From NCBI GenBank assembly GCA_013694625.1, contig JACDCD010000090.1, positions 1 to 63,382 of the forward strand: a stretch of DNA of 63,382 nucleotides, written 5' to 3'. The notes beneath the pieces are model-generated. The model had not been told where the DNA came from. It made no database searches and saw only the letters and a list, made by a program, of their open reading frames with translations. Both the position numbers and the translations under genes were made by a program. Shown in pieces: positions 35,524 to 45,127 of the stretch (positions are counted from its first letter, which is position 1; each line of letters opens with the position of its first letter). Origin of the DNA: Actinomycetota bacterium (GTDB lineage: Bacteria; Actinomycetota; CADDZG01; WHSQ01).

Positions 35524-36363
35524 CTAGTCCTTCAGGATGGGGACGCCCAGATAGTCTTGCAGCCACTTGTCCTGCAGCTTCTTCAGCGTTCCATCCTTCT
35601 TCAAATCCGAGAGCACCTGGTTGACGCAATCGACGAGCGGGCTTCCCTTCTCGAAAACCATTCCGAACTGCTCGTTGGTCGGATACTGTCCAACCACAAC
35701 CGAGCCTGGGATTTCGAAGTCTCGAAGGTAAACTGTGGTCACCACATCGGTGACGAGCCCATCCAACTGGCCGCTTTCGAGTGCGGACTTGACGTCGTTG
35801 GTTGTATCGAAGATCTTAGGCTCGCTTGTGGGCTGGATAACCGAGTTGATGAAACCAAAGCTCGTAGTGCCGACCTGAGTGCCCAACTGAGCATCCTTCA
35901 GATCGGCGACACTGTCCGCCTCGGTGATGGTGCTGTCCTTGGCCGCCAGCAGGCCCTGGTTGTTGTCGAAGTACCCGTCTGAGAAAGCGACCGCCTGCCT
36001 TCGTTCGGGCGTGATCGAAATCTGGTTGATGTCGAAATCGTAGTCTTTGGCCCCCGGTGCGAAGGACTTGTTGAACGGCTCGACCACCCACTTGACCGGG
36101 ACGCCGAGGCCCTTTGCGACGGCCGTGGCGAGAGCCCCCTCGTATCCGCTGTAACGCTTTGGGTTGCCCTCGAACCAAGGTGGGAAAGCGGGCCTGTCGG
36201 TGGCGACCGTCAGGACGCCATCCTCCATGAGCGGGGGATTTGATGTGTCGCAGCCCGCCGCAGAGCCGCTACCTCCTCCGTTGCCGGACGTGGGGGTGTC
36301 CTCCTCGGCGCAGGCGGCCAGAAGGAGCGTCAAGATGATCAATCCGGTGGCGACCCTGCGCAT
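35524..36363 (-). CDS. amino acid ABC transporter substrate-binding lipoprotein
   Basis: A 279-residue SBP family 3 protein. The signal peptide ends in lipobox LLAAC (Cys near residue 18) followed by a Gly/Ser linker. Domain landmarks are GVLTVATDRPAFPPWFEG, SGYEGALATAVAKGLGV, DFDINQISITPERRQAVAFS and the final LKKLQDKWLQDYLG. First gene of its operon, and its start faces the RTX gene across a 232-nt gap that has no clear operator. GAGGACGAGGAACC precedes ATG. Binds a polar amino acid; identity unknown. Confidence 0.92.
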   Translation of the reverse strand: MRRVATGLIILTLLLAACAEEDTPTSGNGGGSGSAAGCDTSNPPLMEDGVLTVATDRPAFPPWFEGNPKRYSGYEGALATAVAKGLGVPVKWVVEPFNKSFAPGAKDYDFDINQISITPERRQAVAFSDGYFDNNQGLLAAKDSTITEADSVADLKDAQLGTQVGTTSFGFINSVIQPTSEPKIFDTTNDVKSALESGQLDGLVTDVVTTVYLRDFEIPGSVVVGQYPTNEQFGMVFEKGSPLVDCVNQVLSDLKKDGTLKKLQDKWLQDYLGVPILKD

Positions 36364-36595
36364 GGTTCCTCGTCCTCTCGTGCTCTCGAGCGATTTCGTC
36401 TAAAGCGAGCGGATGTCCGCTCCGATTGGACTCTAGCCGCCTCGATGGAGGGCGACCCGCAACTTCCCCCGGTCGAGGCCGTTCTAGGTAGAGGACATCC
36501 TCCACCAGAAAGGTGACGAACGGGTGATATCCGGATGGAAGGAAATGGACGGTATCGAAGGCCAGTGGAGGATCGACGGAGATGGAGGTAGTCGT

Positions 36596-37357
36596 ATGAG
36601 TAGATTTCGACCGACCGGGCTTGTGGTCATTGCGGTCATCGCCCTTACGGGCGCGTTGGTGGTGGGGCTGACGGGCGCCCAGGCTGCGGGCAAGAAGAAA
36701 TGCCTGGGCAAGAGGGCCACGATTGTCGGCACCCGGGGAGGCAACGAGATCGAAGGAACCGGGCGTGTCGATGTGATCGTCGGGCGCGGCGGCGACGATC
36801 GAATCGTCGGCCGTCGGGGCAATGACCTGATCTGTGGCAACGGCGGGAACGACAACATCATCGGGGACAGAGGCAACGACCGCATCAAGGGCGGCAAAGG
36901 CCTGGACATCCTTAGAGGTATGCAGGGCAAAGACACCATGAAGGGCGGCAAGGCCGAGGACCATCTTTCCGGCATCAGCGGTTCGGACCGGCTCTTCGGT
37001 GGCCCCGGGAATGACACCGTGAGCGGGCAGAAGGGGTTGGACTTCCTCTACGGGGGCCCCGGTCCGGACATAGTCATCGGCGGGATCGGCACCTCCACAG
37101 ACGTCCTCAAGGGCGGCAGAGGGAACGATGACATCGAGGGTCAGTCTGGAGATGACCGGGCCTATGGCGGCGCCGGAGCCGACCTCATCACCGGAGAGTT
37201 GGACAACGACGAGCTCCGGGGCGGTGAGGGTGACGACGACATCCGCGGCGGTGACGGGGACGACTTCCTGGATGGCGGCCCCCAGACGGACTTCCTGGGT
37301 GGAGGCGAAGGCGAGGACGAGTGCATCAACGGTGAAAGCACGAGCCTCTGTGAGTAA
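36596..37357 (+). CDS. secreted RTX (haemolysin-type calcium-binding) repeat protein
   Basis: A 253-residue protein. Signal peptide with core LVVIAVIALTGALVVGL and likely cleavage near AQAAG. From residue 45 to 245 it consists of Gly/Asp-rich nonapeptide RTX repeats (GGxGxDxxx), for example GRGGDDRIVG, GNGGNDNIIG, GGPGNDTVSG and GGEGDDDIRG, forming a calcium-binding parallel beta-roll. A Cys pair flanks the domain. ATG 36596 has GGAGGT upstream. No type I secretion genes are nearby; in a monoderm Sec export suffices. No enzymatic domain is attached, so its role is unknown. Confidence 0.85.
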   Translation: MSRFRPTGLVVIAVIALTGALVVGLTGAQAAGKKKCLGKRATIVGTRGGNEIEGTGRVDVIVGRGGDDRIVGRRGNDLICGNGGNDNIIGDRGNDRIKGGKGLDILRGMQGKDTMKGGKAEDHLSGISGSDRLFGGPGNDTVSGQKGLDFLYGGPGPDIVIGGIGTSTDVLKGGRGNDDIEGQSGDDRAYGGAGADLITGELDNDELRGGEGDDDIRGGDGDDFLDGGPQTDFLGGGEGEDECINGESTSLCE

Positions 37358-37402
37358 CAGTAGCGCTGCTGCAAGGCCTCTCGCCCGAGGATAATGTTTC
37401 GA

Positions 37403-37437
37403 AAGGCGGGCACCCCGATTCCGGGGGTGCCCGCCTT
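37403..37437 (+). terminator. terminator after the RTX gene
   Basis: AAGGCGGGCACCCC (37403-37416) pairs perfectly with GGGGTGCCCGCCTT (37424-37437) around a short loop, followed by CTTCG. It isolates the RTX gene from the ilv promoter that starts 16 nt later. Confidence 0.8.
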
Positions 37438-37452
37438 CTTCGCATGGATCGA

Positions 37453-37480
37453 TTGACAGAAGTCAATCCTTGCCTATACT
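37453..37480 (+). promoter_or_regulatory. promoter of the ilv-leu operon
   Basis: TTGACA (37453-37458), 16-nt spacer, TATACT (37475-37480): a near-consensus primary-sigma promoter. The start of transcription should be near 37487, giving a leader of about 265 nt that holds the leader peptide and terminator before the first structural gene. Confidence 0.8.
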
Positions 37481-37550
37481 TTCGCCACCGTGCCTCTGCA
37501 ATGTCGCCGAGGTCGTTGACAACCTGAGATCCACGACCGAGACGGGACCG

Positions 37551-37625
37551 ATGACCATTCCCAGCAGGAGCGACACGAGAGCAGAGGAACGCATCTTCCT
37601 GCTCAACCTCGTACTTATTACCTAG
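37551..37625 (+). CDS. ilv operon leader peptide
   Basis: A 24-residue frame from ATG 37551 to TAG 37623-37625. Its C-terminal half is IFLLNLVLIT, with Ile, Leu, Leu, Leu, Val, Leu, Ile as sensing codons directly before the stop. This is the layout of transcription attenuation peptides for branched-chain amino acids: ribosome stalling on these codons when charged Leu/Val/Ile tRNA is scarce alters folding of the RNA behind it. GGGACC before ATG is a weak RBS. It lies between a good promoter and an intrinsic terminator upstream of ilvB. Confidence 0.8.
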   Translation: MTIPSRSDTRAEERIFLLNLVLIT

Positions 37626-37696
37626 CGCGCATCGAATCGACCCTCAGGGGCCGATCGGTGTGCGCTAACCCTCCGTGGAGCACGGGGGGTTTTTTT
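37623..37696 (+). terminator. ilv attenuator: hairpin and intrinsic terminator
   Basis: A first hairpin pairs TAGCGCGCA (37623-37631) with TGTGCGCTA (37659-37667), starting in the leader stop codon. Next, CCCTCCGTG (37669-37677), loop GAG, CACGGGGGG (37681-37689) and seven T (37690-37696) form a classical terminator. The two stems do not overlap, so the antiterminator conformation is not resolved by eye. Readthrough is needed to express ilvB and the genes behind it. Confidence 0.78.
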
Positions 37697-37752
37697 GTTG
37701 GCCCGATGTGACGGGAAGCCGCCACACAGAAGGATCAAGGAGGCAGAGGGAA

Positions 37753-38040
37753 GTGAGACTCGAGATCAGAAACGGCGACTGGTTCGGCACTGCGGAATGG
37801 TGCGGTCCCGGAGAGGTGGCGCTGGACATCCCCGATCCCGGCCGGAGGGAGTGGTTCCAGCGCTACTTCCAGTCCGAGAATGCCTTCCTGACGGGTGCGG
37901 TGGACGGCGCGGAGCTGTCGGTTGAGCGGCCCGACTCCTCGCAGGAGGCGTTCATTCGGGCGGCCTATCAGCTCGCCCGTTACTCCTACGAGGTGAGCCG
38001 AGAATCCAGCGGCACCCGGAGTCAGGCGAGGGCGTCGTGA
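37753..38040 (+). CDS. hypothetical small protein between attenuator and ilvB
   Basis: A 95-residue protein starting GTG at 37753 with AGGAGGCAGAGGGA upstream. It has a mixed acidic/aromatic sequence ([58 protein letters not shown]) with no membrane helix or known motif. Good codon use and RBS support a real gene; it lies after the terminator and 34 nt before ilvB, so it would be under the same attenuation control. Function unknown; a regulatory or structural partner of the pathway is only a guess. Confidence 0.6.
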   Translation: MRLEIRNGDWFGTAEWCGPGEVALDIPDPGRREWFQRYFQSENAFLTGAVDGAELSVERPDSSQEAFIRAAYQLARYSYEVSRESSGTRSQARAS

Positions 38041-38074
38041 AGCGAGTCCGGGTTCGGACCAGAAAGCCTCGCCC

Positions 38075-39847
38075 ATGACGGTGACAGGCGCCCAATCTCT
38101 GCTGAAGTCCCTCGAGTGCGCCGGCACGGAGGTGATCTTCGGCATCCCCGGAGGCGCCATCCTGCCCGCCTACGACCCGATTCTCGATTCCCCGATCAGG
38201 CACATTCTTATGCGTCACGAGCAGGGTGCCGGCCACGCTGCCGAAGGTTATGCGCACGTCACCGGACGGGTGGGGGTATGCATGGCGACGTCGGGGCCCG
38301 GCGCGACCAATCTTGTAACTCCCATCGCCGATGCGTACATGGACTCGATTCCAATGGTGGCGATAACCGGACAGGTGCCGCGTGCCGCTATAGGTGGTGA
38401 TGCCTTCCAGGAAGCCGACATCATCGGGATCACCATGCCGATCACCAAACACTCGATAAAGGTGATGGACCCCGACCACATCCCGGTGGCGGTCGCAGAG
38501 GCGTTTCATATTGCCTCGACAGGCAGGCCCGGCCCGGTGCTGATCGACGTCCCCAAAGATGTTCTCACCTCCGAGACGGGCTTCTCCTGGCCGTCCACGG
38601 TTACGATCCCGGGCTACCGGCCGAACACGGAGCCGCATCTCCGGCAGATCAGGGCCGCGGCAGAGCTAATCCGGCGCGCCGAACGACCCGTCTTCTACGT
38701 CGGCGGAGGCGTGCTCAAGGGACGCGCTGCCGCCGAACTGAAAACCCTTGTGGAAACAGTCGGCGCGCCGGTCGTGACCACACTGATGGCGCGCGGCGCC
38801 TTTCCCGATGACCATCCATTGCACATGGGGATGCCGGGAATGCACGGAGGGTATGCAGCGGTGACGGCACTGCAGCGCTCTGACCTGCTGGTGGCGCTCG
38901 GCGTGCGTTTCGATGATCGGGTTACCGGCCAGTTGGCGTCATTTGCCCCCGGAGCGAAAATCATTCACGCCGACATCGATCCGGCGGAGATCGGCAAAAA
39001 CCGGGCCGTCGACGTGCCGATCGTGGGGCAGTCGAAGCCGGTCATTGTTCAGCTATCACGTGCGGTTGCCGAAGGCCCACGTTCAGATCACTCCCGATGG
39101 GTTGCCGAGGTCCAAGGATGGCACGACGAGTATCCGTTCGCGTTCGACCAGGAGACCGACGGTGCGCTGAAGCCGCAGCACGTCGTCAAACGCTTCGATG
39201 CGGCCCTGGGAGGCGACGGCATCGTCGTCACCGGTGTCGGACAGCACCAGATGTGGGCCTCTCAACTGATGCGCTTCAACCAGCCGAACTCATGGGCGAC
39301 ATCCGGAGGCGCCGGGACGATGGGCTTCGCCGTCCCGGCCGCTCTGGGAGCAAAGGTGGGACGCCCCCAAGACCCAGTGGTCGCAATCGACGGCGACGGA
39401 TGCTTTCAGATGACGGCGCAGGAGCTCGTCACGGCGGCCGTCGAGCGAATCCCGTTCGTCGTTGCGATCCTCAACAACCAGTCCCTCGGGATGGTCCGCC
39501 AGTGGCAGGAGCTCTTCTACGACGAGCGTTATTCGAACGTCCATTTCCACCCAGAGATACCCGATTTCGTGAAGCTCGCGGAGTCCTGCGGAGCAATCGG
39601 CCTGCGCGCAACCTCGGCCGACGAGGTCGATGCCGTCATCGACAAGGCGCTTGGAGTCGACGACCGTCCCTGCGTCATCGACTTCGTGGTGGACCCGGAT
39701 GAGATGTGCTTTCCCATGGTTCCGGCCGGAGCTTCAAACGACGACATCATCGTCGCGCCGGGGGTGACTCCCGGGTCGAGGAGATCGACGCAGCACCATC
39801 CGGTGCCGGCTCCGCTCCACCGGCCCGAGTTTGTTCCAAGCGCATGA
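38075..39847 (+). CDS. ilvB: acetolactate synthase large subunit
   Basis: A 590-residue ThDP enzyme (AHAS) making acetolactate or acetohydroxybutyrate. [13 protein letters not shown], catalytic Glu in [17 protein letters not shown]-binding middle domain, [11 protein letters not shown], and the ThDP motif [29 protein letters not shown]. The last 30 residues are a non-conserved Pro/Arg tail. The start ATG at 38075 has a poor RBS (AGAAAG). First enzyme of the operon; its stop overlaps the ilvN ATG by 4 nt. Confidence 0.95.
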   Translation: MTVTGAQSLLKSLECAGTEVIFGIPGGAILPAYDPILDSPIRHILMRHEQGAGHAAEGYAHVTGRVGVCMATSGPGATNLVTPIADAYMDSIPMVAITGQVPRAAIGGDAFQEADIIGITMPITKHSIKVMDPDHIPVAVAEAFHIASTGRPGPVLIDVPKDVLTSETGFSWPSTVTIPGYRPNTEPHLRQIRAAAELIRRAERPVFYVGGGVLKGRAAAELKTLVETVGAPVVTTLMARGAFPDDHPLHMGMPGMHGGYAAVTALQRSDLLVALGVRFDDRVTGQLASFAPGAKIIHADIDPAEIGKNRAVDVPIVGQSKPVIVQLSRAVAEGPRSDHSRWVAEVQGWHDEYPFAFDQETDGALKPQHVVKRFDAALGGDGIVVTGVGQHQMWASQLMRFNQPNSWATSGGAGTMGFAVPAALGAKVGRPQDPVVAIDGDGCFQMTAQELVTAAVERIPFVVAILNNQSLGMVRQWQELFYDERYSNVHFHPEIPDFVKLAESCGAIGLRATSADEVDAVIDKALGVDDRPCVIDFVVDPDEMCFPMVPAGASNDDIIVAPGVTPGSRRSTQHHPVPAPLHRPEFVPSA

Positions 39848-40386
39848 GCCTTTCCACTCACACTCTGTCTGTGCTGGTTGCGAACGAACCGGGAGTGCTC
39901 GCCCGCATTTCAGGTATGTTCTCGAGGCGGGGGTTCAACATAGAGTCCCTTGCAGTCGGCCCGACCGACGATCCAACCATTTCGCGCATGACCATCGTAG
40001 TACCGGTCGATGGCAAGTCCCTCGAGCAGATCAGCAAGCAGCTTCACAAGCTGATACATGTGCTTCGCATCGTCGAGCTGCCGCATGATGGCGCAGTCGA
40101 ACGCGAGCTCGCGCTCATCAAGGTTGGCGTGGGAGCCGGGCGGCGCGCCGAGGTACTCGAGATAGCGGAGATATTTCACTGCAAGATCATTGACGTCGAT
40201 GCAACCGCACTCGTGATCGAGGCGACCGGGCCTCCCGAGAAGGTCGGCAGCCTGGAGAAGCTCCTGGAGCCCTATGGTGTCGTCGAAATGGCAAGAACGG
40301 GGCGAGTGGCGCTGGGGCGAGGGTCGGGAAGCCTCAAGTCACCGGCGCTTCGTCCCGTTCCGGTCCCGAACTACGCAGCTAATTAA
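39844..40386 (+). CDS. ilvN: acetolactate synthase regulatory subunit
   Basis: A 180-residue small subunit with an N-terminal ACT domain ([33 protein letters not shown]) that binds valine for feedback inhibition, and the C-terminal AHAS activation domain ([40 protein letters not shown]). ATGA overlap with ilvB gives stoichiometric synthesis. A 12-nt gap leads to ilvC. Confidence 0.95.
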   Translation: MSLSTHTLSVLVANEPGVLARISGMFSRRGFNIESLAVGPTDDPTISRMTIVVPVDGKSLEQISKQLHKLIHVLRIVELPHDGAVERELALIKVGVGAGRRAEVLEIAEIFHCKIIDVDATALVIEATGPPEKVGSLEKLLEPYGVVEMARTGRVALGRGSGSLKSPALRPVPVPNYAAN

Positions 40387-40398
40387 CAGGAGGTAGCT

Positions 40399-41388
40399 AT
40401 GCCACCGAAGGTCTACTACGACGCAGACTCACCGTTGGAGGCTCTGTCAGGCAAAGCCGTGGCGGTTCTCGGTTACGGCTCTCAGGGCCGTGCTCATGCG
40501 TTGAACTTGAAAGATTCCGGAGTGGACGTCATCGTCGGTCTCCGAAAGGATTCGCCTACCTGGGGAACCGTGGAGGCCGACGGCGCCCAGGTTGCAACTG
40601 TGGGAGAGGCATGTTCGTCGGCGGATGTCGTCGTCATGCTCGTTCCCGATCAGCATCAGGCGTCGGTCTATAAAGATTTTGTCGAGCCCAACTCGAAGCC
40701 GGGTAGCGCGCTTCTCTTCGCACACGGATTCAACATTCACTTCGGACAGATCCGCCCGCCGGGTGAGACCGATGTGGTGATGGTCGCGCCAAAGGGCCCG
40801 GGTCCGCTCGTACGCCGCACGTACGAACAGGGGAGCGGCGTGCCGGCGCTGCTTGCGATCCACCAGGATCCATCCGGTTCGGCACACCAAGTGGGCCTTG
40901 GGTATGCCAACGGGATCGGCGCTACGCGAGCCGGCGTGCTCGAGACGACGTTTGCCGAAGAGACCGAAACCGACCTGTTCGGTGAGCAAGCCGTCCTCTG
41001 TGGGGGGGCATCACGCCTTGTCCAGGCGGGATTCGAAACGCTGGTCAAGGCCGGTTACCAACCTGAGATCGCCTACTTCGAGTGCCTGCACGAGCTCAAG
41101 CTGATCGTTGATCTTCTATACGAAGGCGGCTTCAGCGGGATGCGCAACGCGATATCGGACACGGCGGAATACGGAGACCTCACACGGGGCGAGAAGGTCA
41201 TCAGCCCAGACGTCGAAGTCGCCATGCAAAAGATACTCGACGACATTCGCTCGGGCAGCTTCGCACGCGAGTGGGTTCTCGAAAACAAGGCAGGGACTCC
41301 GGTTCTGGATGCGAACCGCCGCAGGCAGGCGGAGCACCCGATCGAAGAAGTCGGAGCCCGTTTGAGGGAGATGATGTCGTGGCTGTAA
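40399..41388 (+). CDS. ilvC: ketol-acid reductoisomerase (class I)
   Basis: A 329-residue KARI. Rossmann motif [29 protein letters not shown], metal-binding Glu/Asp residues in [18 protein letters not shown] and the knotted C-terminal domain ([30 protein letters not shown]). Residues after beta-2 (GLRKDSPTW) match the short NADPH loop of class I enzymes. AGGAGGTAGCT precedes ATG, the strongest RBS of the operon. Its last 10 nt overlap the leuA start. Confidence 0.95.
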   Translation: MPPKVYYDADSPLEALSGKAVAVLGYGSQGRAHALNLKDSGVDVIVGLRKDSPTWGTVEADGAQVATVGEACSSADVVVMLVPDQHQASVYKDFVEPNSKPGSALLFAHGFNIHFGQIRPPGETDVVMVAPKGPGPLVRRTYEQGSGVPALLAIHQDPSGSAHQVGLGYANGIGATRAGVLETTFAEETETDLFGEQAVLCGGASRLVQAGFETLVKAGYQPEIAYFECLHELKLIVDLLYEGGFSGMRNAISDTAEYGDLTRGEKVISPDVEVAMQKILDDIRSGSFAREWVLENKAGTPVLDANRRRQAEHPIEEVGARLREMMSWL

Positions 41389-42992
41389 CGAGCGGAGAGG
41401 GTGATGTAGGTCCGGGCGGCGACGCCCGGGTAAAGATCTTCGACACGACTTTGAGAGACGGCGAGCAGTCGCCGGGGATTTCACTGAATCTCAGGGAGAA
41501 GGTCGAGATCGCAGAGCAGCTAGCGCGCCTGGGTGTCGATGTCATCGAGGCAGGCTTCCCGATAGCCTCCCAGGGAGAGACTGAAGCTGTGCAGGCGATT
41601 GCCAAATCCGTCACGGGTCCGGTGGTCGCCGGACTCGCGCGCTGCGACCCACGCGACATCGATTGCGCGGCCGAGGCTCTCGCTGTTGCGTCACGTCCGC
41701 GTATTCATACCTTCATCGCCACCAGCGAGATCCACATGAAAGCGAAGTTGAAGCTTACTCCTGCCCAAGTGCTGTCTGCCGTGAAGGAGAGCTGTGGGCG
41801 GGCGCGCAGGCACGTCAACGATGTTGAGTTCTCGTGTGAGGACGCCACTCGTTCAGACCCTGAATTTCTCGTTGAGGTCTTCGGCGCCGCAGCGCGTGCC
41901 GGTGCTACGACACTCAACCTGCCCGATACCGTCGGTTATGCGCTGCCCGAGGAATTTGCTGCGCTGCTCACCTACCTTCGATCTGAAGTGGGCCGCGAAG
42001 TGACCTGGAGCGTGCATACCCATGATGACCTCGGGCTTGCGGTAGCCAACGCCATGGCGGGGATATCCGCCGGCGCACGTCAGGTGGAGGTCGCAGTCAA
42101 CGGAATCGGGGAGCGTGCGGGCAACTGCTCGCTGGAAGAGATCGTGATGGCGCTTCGTACGAGGAGATCGGCGAGCCGAAGCGACACCGCGATAGCCACC
42201 AAAGAGATAGCGCGCACGTCCCGTCTGGTGTCTATGCTGACCGGCTATCCGGTTCCTCCCAACAAAGCCATTGTCGGCGCCAATGCGTTCGCCCACGAAG
42301 CGGGCATCCATCAACACGGTGTCATGATGGACCGGACCACGTACGAGATCATGGACCCGGTCGATGTTGGGCTCGAAGGGTCCCGCATCGTTCTGGGCAA
42401 GCATTCGGGGAGGCATGCGTTCGTCAAGGCGCTCGAGGACCTCGGACTCTCTTTGAACAAAGAAGAGATGGCCCGGGCGTTCACGCGCTTCAAGGCGATG
42501 GCCGACCGCAAGATCCGCATCACCGATGTAGACCTCGAAGCGATAGTGGTCGACGAGCTCGCATCCGATGAAGACGACTACGAGCTCGTGTCGATTCAGG
42601 TGGCAGGGGGGACGCATCTGTCGCCCACAGCTACCGTGCGCCTGAGACGAGGCGACGAGATGATAGACGAGTCGGCAATCGGAGACGGGATGATCGACGC
42701 CGCCTGTGGAGCGATCCAGCGCGCCGCCGGAATTGACGCACGCCTCGAATCGTTCACTGTTTCGAGCGTGACGGGCGGGATCGACGCCTTGGGCGACGTG
42801 ACCATCGTCCTGGCGACCCAGGGGGATGGAGGTGACCGGCCCGAACGGCGGGCCACGGGCAGAGGCGTCTCCACCGATGTGGTCGAGGCTTCGGCCCGGG
42901 CCTACCTGTCTGCCGCGAACCGGCTCATCCGGATCACGACTTCGATTGCGCCCACTTCGTCCCCCTCCTCCGTTTACCCTTCCTCCCCGTGA
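41379..42992 (+). CDS. leuA: 2-isopropylmalate synthase
   Basis: A 537-residue enzyme. Catalytic TIM barrel: [17 protein letters not shown] (metal Asp, Arg), [23 protein letters not shown] (metal His pair), [17 protein letters not shown], and [11 protein letters not shown] in the linker. C-terminal LeuA_dimer regulatory domain about residues 390-500, ending in a disordered Ser/Pro tail. GTG 41379 was selected for GAGGGAG 8 nt upstream; it overlaps ilvC. The HxH metal site and length favour LeuA over citramalate synthase, though the latter cannot be fully excluded. The stop overlaps leuB by 4 nt. Confidence 0.9.
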   Translation: MAVTSGEGDVGPGGDARVKIFDTTLRDGEQSPGISLNLREKVEIAEQLARLGVDVIEAGFPIASQGETEAVQAIAKSVTGPVVAGLARCDPRDIDCAAEALAVASRPRIHTFIATSEIHMKAKLKLTPAQVLSAVKESCGRARRHVNDVEFSCEDATRSDPEFLVEVFGAAARAGATTLNLPDTVGYALPEEFAALLTYLRSEVGREVTWSVHTHDDLGLAVANAMAGISAGARQVEVAVNGIGERAGNCSLEEIVMALRTRRSASRSDTAIATKEIARTSRLVSMLTGYPVPPNKAIVGANAFAHEAGIHQHGVMMDRTTYEIMDPVDVGLEGSRIVLGKHSGRHAFVKALEDLGLSLNKEEMARAFTRFKAMADRKIRITDVDLEAIVVDELASDEDDYELVSIQVAGGTHLSPTATVRLRRGDEMIDESAIGDGMIDAACGAIQRAAGIDARLESFTVSSVTGGIDALGDVTIVLATQGDGGDRPERRATGRGVSTDVVEASARAYLSAANRLIRITTSIAPTSSPSSVYPSSP

Positions 42993-43864
42993 AGGCCCGA
43001 GTTGCGGTTCTTCCCGGGGACGGGATAGGGCCGGAGGTAATCGAGGCGGCGCTTCCCGTGCTCGGTGCAGGGCACAGCCTGGTGACGATCGAAGCCGGCG
43101 CGGAGCGCTACCTCGCCACCGGGGAGTTGCTCACCGAGGCGGACATGGAGGCCATTTCAGAGTCCGATGCGTTGTTGATGGGCGCTGTAGGTGACCCACG
43201 GGTGCCCGACGGAATCCTCGAGCGGGGGATCGTGATTCGGCTCCGGCAAGAGCTTGACCTCTACGTGAACCTTAGACCCTTCCGGGAGTTGGGTCTCCTT
43301 TTCGTCCGGGAGAACACCGAGGGCCCCTACTCGGGTGAGGGGGGACGTGACGGTGACCGTGCCATCGAGGTCAACGTCAACACGAGGCGTTCCGTGGAGC
43401 GATGCCTTAGGTATGCCTTCGAGGTGGCGCAGGCGCGCTCGGCGCGCCTGACCCTCGTGCACAAGACCAATGTCCTGGTTCACGCAGGCGCTCTGTGGCG
43501 GGAGATCACCGATGAGTTGGCGGCCGAATTCCCCGGCGTTCCCGTCGGCTACGAGCACGCTGACGCTGCCGCCTACCATCTCGTCACCGAACCGGGCAGG
43601 TTCGATGTCATCGTGACCGACAACCTTTTTGGTGACCTGCTTTCGGACCTGGCCGCCGGGCTGGGGGGAGGGCTCGGACGGGCCGCCAGCGCGAATCTCC
43701 ATCCCGACCCCATTACCCGGCCGACCCGGTGCCTTGGGTTGTTCGAGCCCGTCCACGGCACCGCGCCCGACATCGCGGGCCGGGGACTCGCAGATCCGAG
43801 CGCCGCGATCACAGCGGCACACATGTTGCTCGACGCACTCAGTCAGGAGCCGGCCACCACATGA
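42989..43864 (+). CDS. leuB: 3-isopropylmalate dehydrogenase, shortened
   Basis: A 291-residue beta-decarboxylating dehydrogenase. VAVLPGDGIGPEV, RLRQELDLYVNLRP, FVRENTEGPYSG (active Tyr), LVHKTNVL (active Lys), VTDNLFGDLLSDLAA (metal Asp) and FEPVHGTAPDIAGRG (NAD site) are all present. Compared with typical actinobacterial LeuB (about 336 residues as I recall them), roughly 15-17 residues are missing between NLRP and FVREN, and about 40 C-terminal residues are absent. The frame is intact and starts GTG in a GTGA overlap. Activity is plausible but not certain. Confidence 0.85.
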   Translation: MKARVAVLPGDGIGPEVIEAALPVLGAGHSLVTIEAGAERYLATGELLTEADMEAISESDALLMGAVGDPRVPDGILERGIVIRLRQELDLYVNLRPFRELGLLFVRENTEGPYSGEGGRDGDRAIEVNVNTRRSVERCLRYAFEVAQARSARLTLVHKTNVLVHAGALWREITDELAAEFPGVPVGYEHADAAAYHLVTEPGRFDVIVTDNLFGDLLSDLAAGLGGGLGRAASANLHPDPITRPTRCLGLFEPVHGTAPDIAGRGLADPSAAITAAHMLLDALSQEPATT

Positions 43865-44283
43865 TGACCAAGAGTCCCTATTTCGACGTCTGCAGCTACA
43901 AAGTTGTAAGCGAGAGAACGCACGCCAAGGCGACGCGCGTCCAGGCCATGGTCGAGGTGCGCATCGGAAACAACTGCGTCCGTCGCTCGGCGATGGGAAT
44001 CGGGCCGGTGCACGCCCTCGACCTCGCACTCAGAGAATGCCTCGAGTCCTCGTTTCCCGAGCTCGAGGGAGTTCGCCTCTCGGATTACCAGGTCTCGGTC
44101 GTCGATGCGGGACAGGGGACGGGAGCCCAGGTTCGCGTTTTGATTCAGGCCTCCGACGGCGATCGACGTTGGGACGCCGGGTGCGTGGGGGGCAACGTGG
44201 TGGATGCCTCCTTCGAGGCGTTGTGCTCGACGCTTGTGATGGGCATCATGCACGGCCGTTCGCAAAAACAACGCTCGGCCTAG
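43861..44283 (+). CDS. free-standing LeuA/CimA-type allosteric (LeuA_dimer) domain
   Basis: A 140-residue protein equal to the regulatory domain of isopropylmalate/citramalate synthases without the catalytic barrel: YKVVSERTHAKATRVQAMVEV, GIGPVHALDLALRECL, RLSDYQVSVVDAGQGTGAQV, then a CimA-like block SDGDRRWDAGCVGGNVVDAS. The ATG is in an ATGA overlap with leuB. LeuA in the same operon keeps its own copy of this domain. It might form hetero-oligomers with LeuA or a CimA and modulate feedback, or sense Leu/Ile independently. Inference only. Confidence 0.78.
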   Translation: MMTKSPYFDVCSYKVVSERTHAKATRVQAMVEVRIGNNCVRRSAMGIGPVHALDLALRECLESSFPELEGVRLSDYQVSVVDAGQGTGAQVRVLIQASDGDRRWDAGCVGGNVVDASFEALCSTLVMGIMHGRSQKQRSA

Positions 44284-44295
44284 GCTGAGCATCGT

Positions 44296-45126
44296 ATGGA
44301 CCGGCGGCTGGTCGCCTATCAGGGAGAGCCCGGCGCGTACTCGGAAGAGGGCGCGCAGACGCTCTTTCCCGCTGCCGAACTGCGTCCGTTGTCGTCAATC
44401 CGCAAGGTGTTCGAGGCGGTCGAGGTTGGCCGGATCGACTTCGGGCTCGTCCCGATTGACAATTCGCAGGCCGGGAGCATCAATGAGACGTACGACCTCT
44501 TCCTCCGCCACGGGCTTCACCTCGTGGGCGAAACCGTCGTCCGGGTCGACCATTGCCTGATTGCCTTGCCCGGTACCGCGATCGACGACCTGGCGGAAGT
44601 CATCTCGCACCCCCAGGCCATCGCCCAGTGCGAGGAATTCCTGAATGCGCTGGATGTCCGGATACGCGCCGAATACGACACCGCCGGGGCGGGCAAGCGG
44701 ATCGTCGACGAGAAGCTCGAGGCCACCGGCGCGATCGCATCGGCGCGCGCAGCGGAGCTCTACGGCTTGACGGTCCTTCAGGAGCGCATCCAGACCTACC
44801 CGGACAACTACACGCGTTTCGGCGCGCTCTCGCGTCACCCCGACCCCCTGAGCGAGCCCAACAAATCGTCTCTCGTGTTCGGTGTGGGACATGTGGCCGG
44901 CTCGCTCTACCGCTGTCTCGGCGCCTTTGCCGAGCGTCACCTCAGCCTCCGTAAGCTCGAGTCACGCCCTCGTGCCGGGCGCCCCTGGGAGTACGTGCTC
45001 TATGCGGACGTCGAGGCGCCCGCCGACGCGCCGGCGATGCTCGAGGCGCTTTCTGAGCTGAGCGAGCACGCCACCTTCACGCGGCTGCTCGGCACCTACG
45101 CCTCGGCGCTGGCGCAGGGCCGTTGA
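44296..45126 (+). CDS. pheA: prephenate dehydratase
   Basis: A 276-residue enzyme converting prephenate to phenylpyruvate. Catalytic domain with AYQGEPGAYSEEGA, VPIDNSQAGSINETYDL, HPQAIAQCEEFL and NYTRF (catalytic Thr); a C-terminal ACT domain (SLVFGVGHVAGSLYRCLGAF, LRKLESRP) binds Phe for feedback. TAGGCT (44281-44286), overlapping the preceding stop codon, is 9 nt before ATG, so it may have its own promoter while also sitting at the end of the ilv-leu operon. Monofunctional: no chorismate mutase domain. Confidence 0.94.
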   Translation: MDRRLVAYQGEPGAYSEEGAQTLFPAAELRPLSSIRKVFEAVEVGRIDFGLVPIDNSQAGSINETYDLFLRHGLHLVGETVVRVDHCLIALPGTAIDDLAEVISHPQAIAQCEEFLNALDVRIRAEYDTAGAGKRIVDEKLEATGAIASARAAELYGLTVLQERIQTYPDNYTRFGALSRHPDPLSEPNKSSLVFGVGHVAGSLYRCLGAFAERHLSLRKLESRPRAGRPWEYVLYADVEAPADAPAMLEALSELSEHATFTRLLGTYASALAQGR

Positions 45127-45127
45127 A

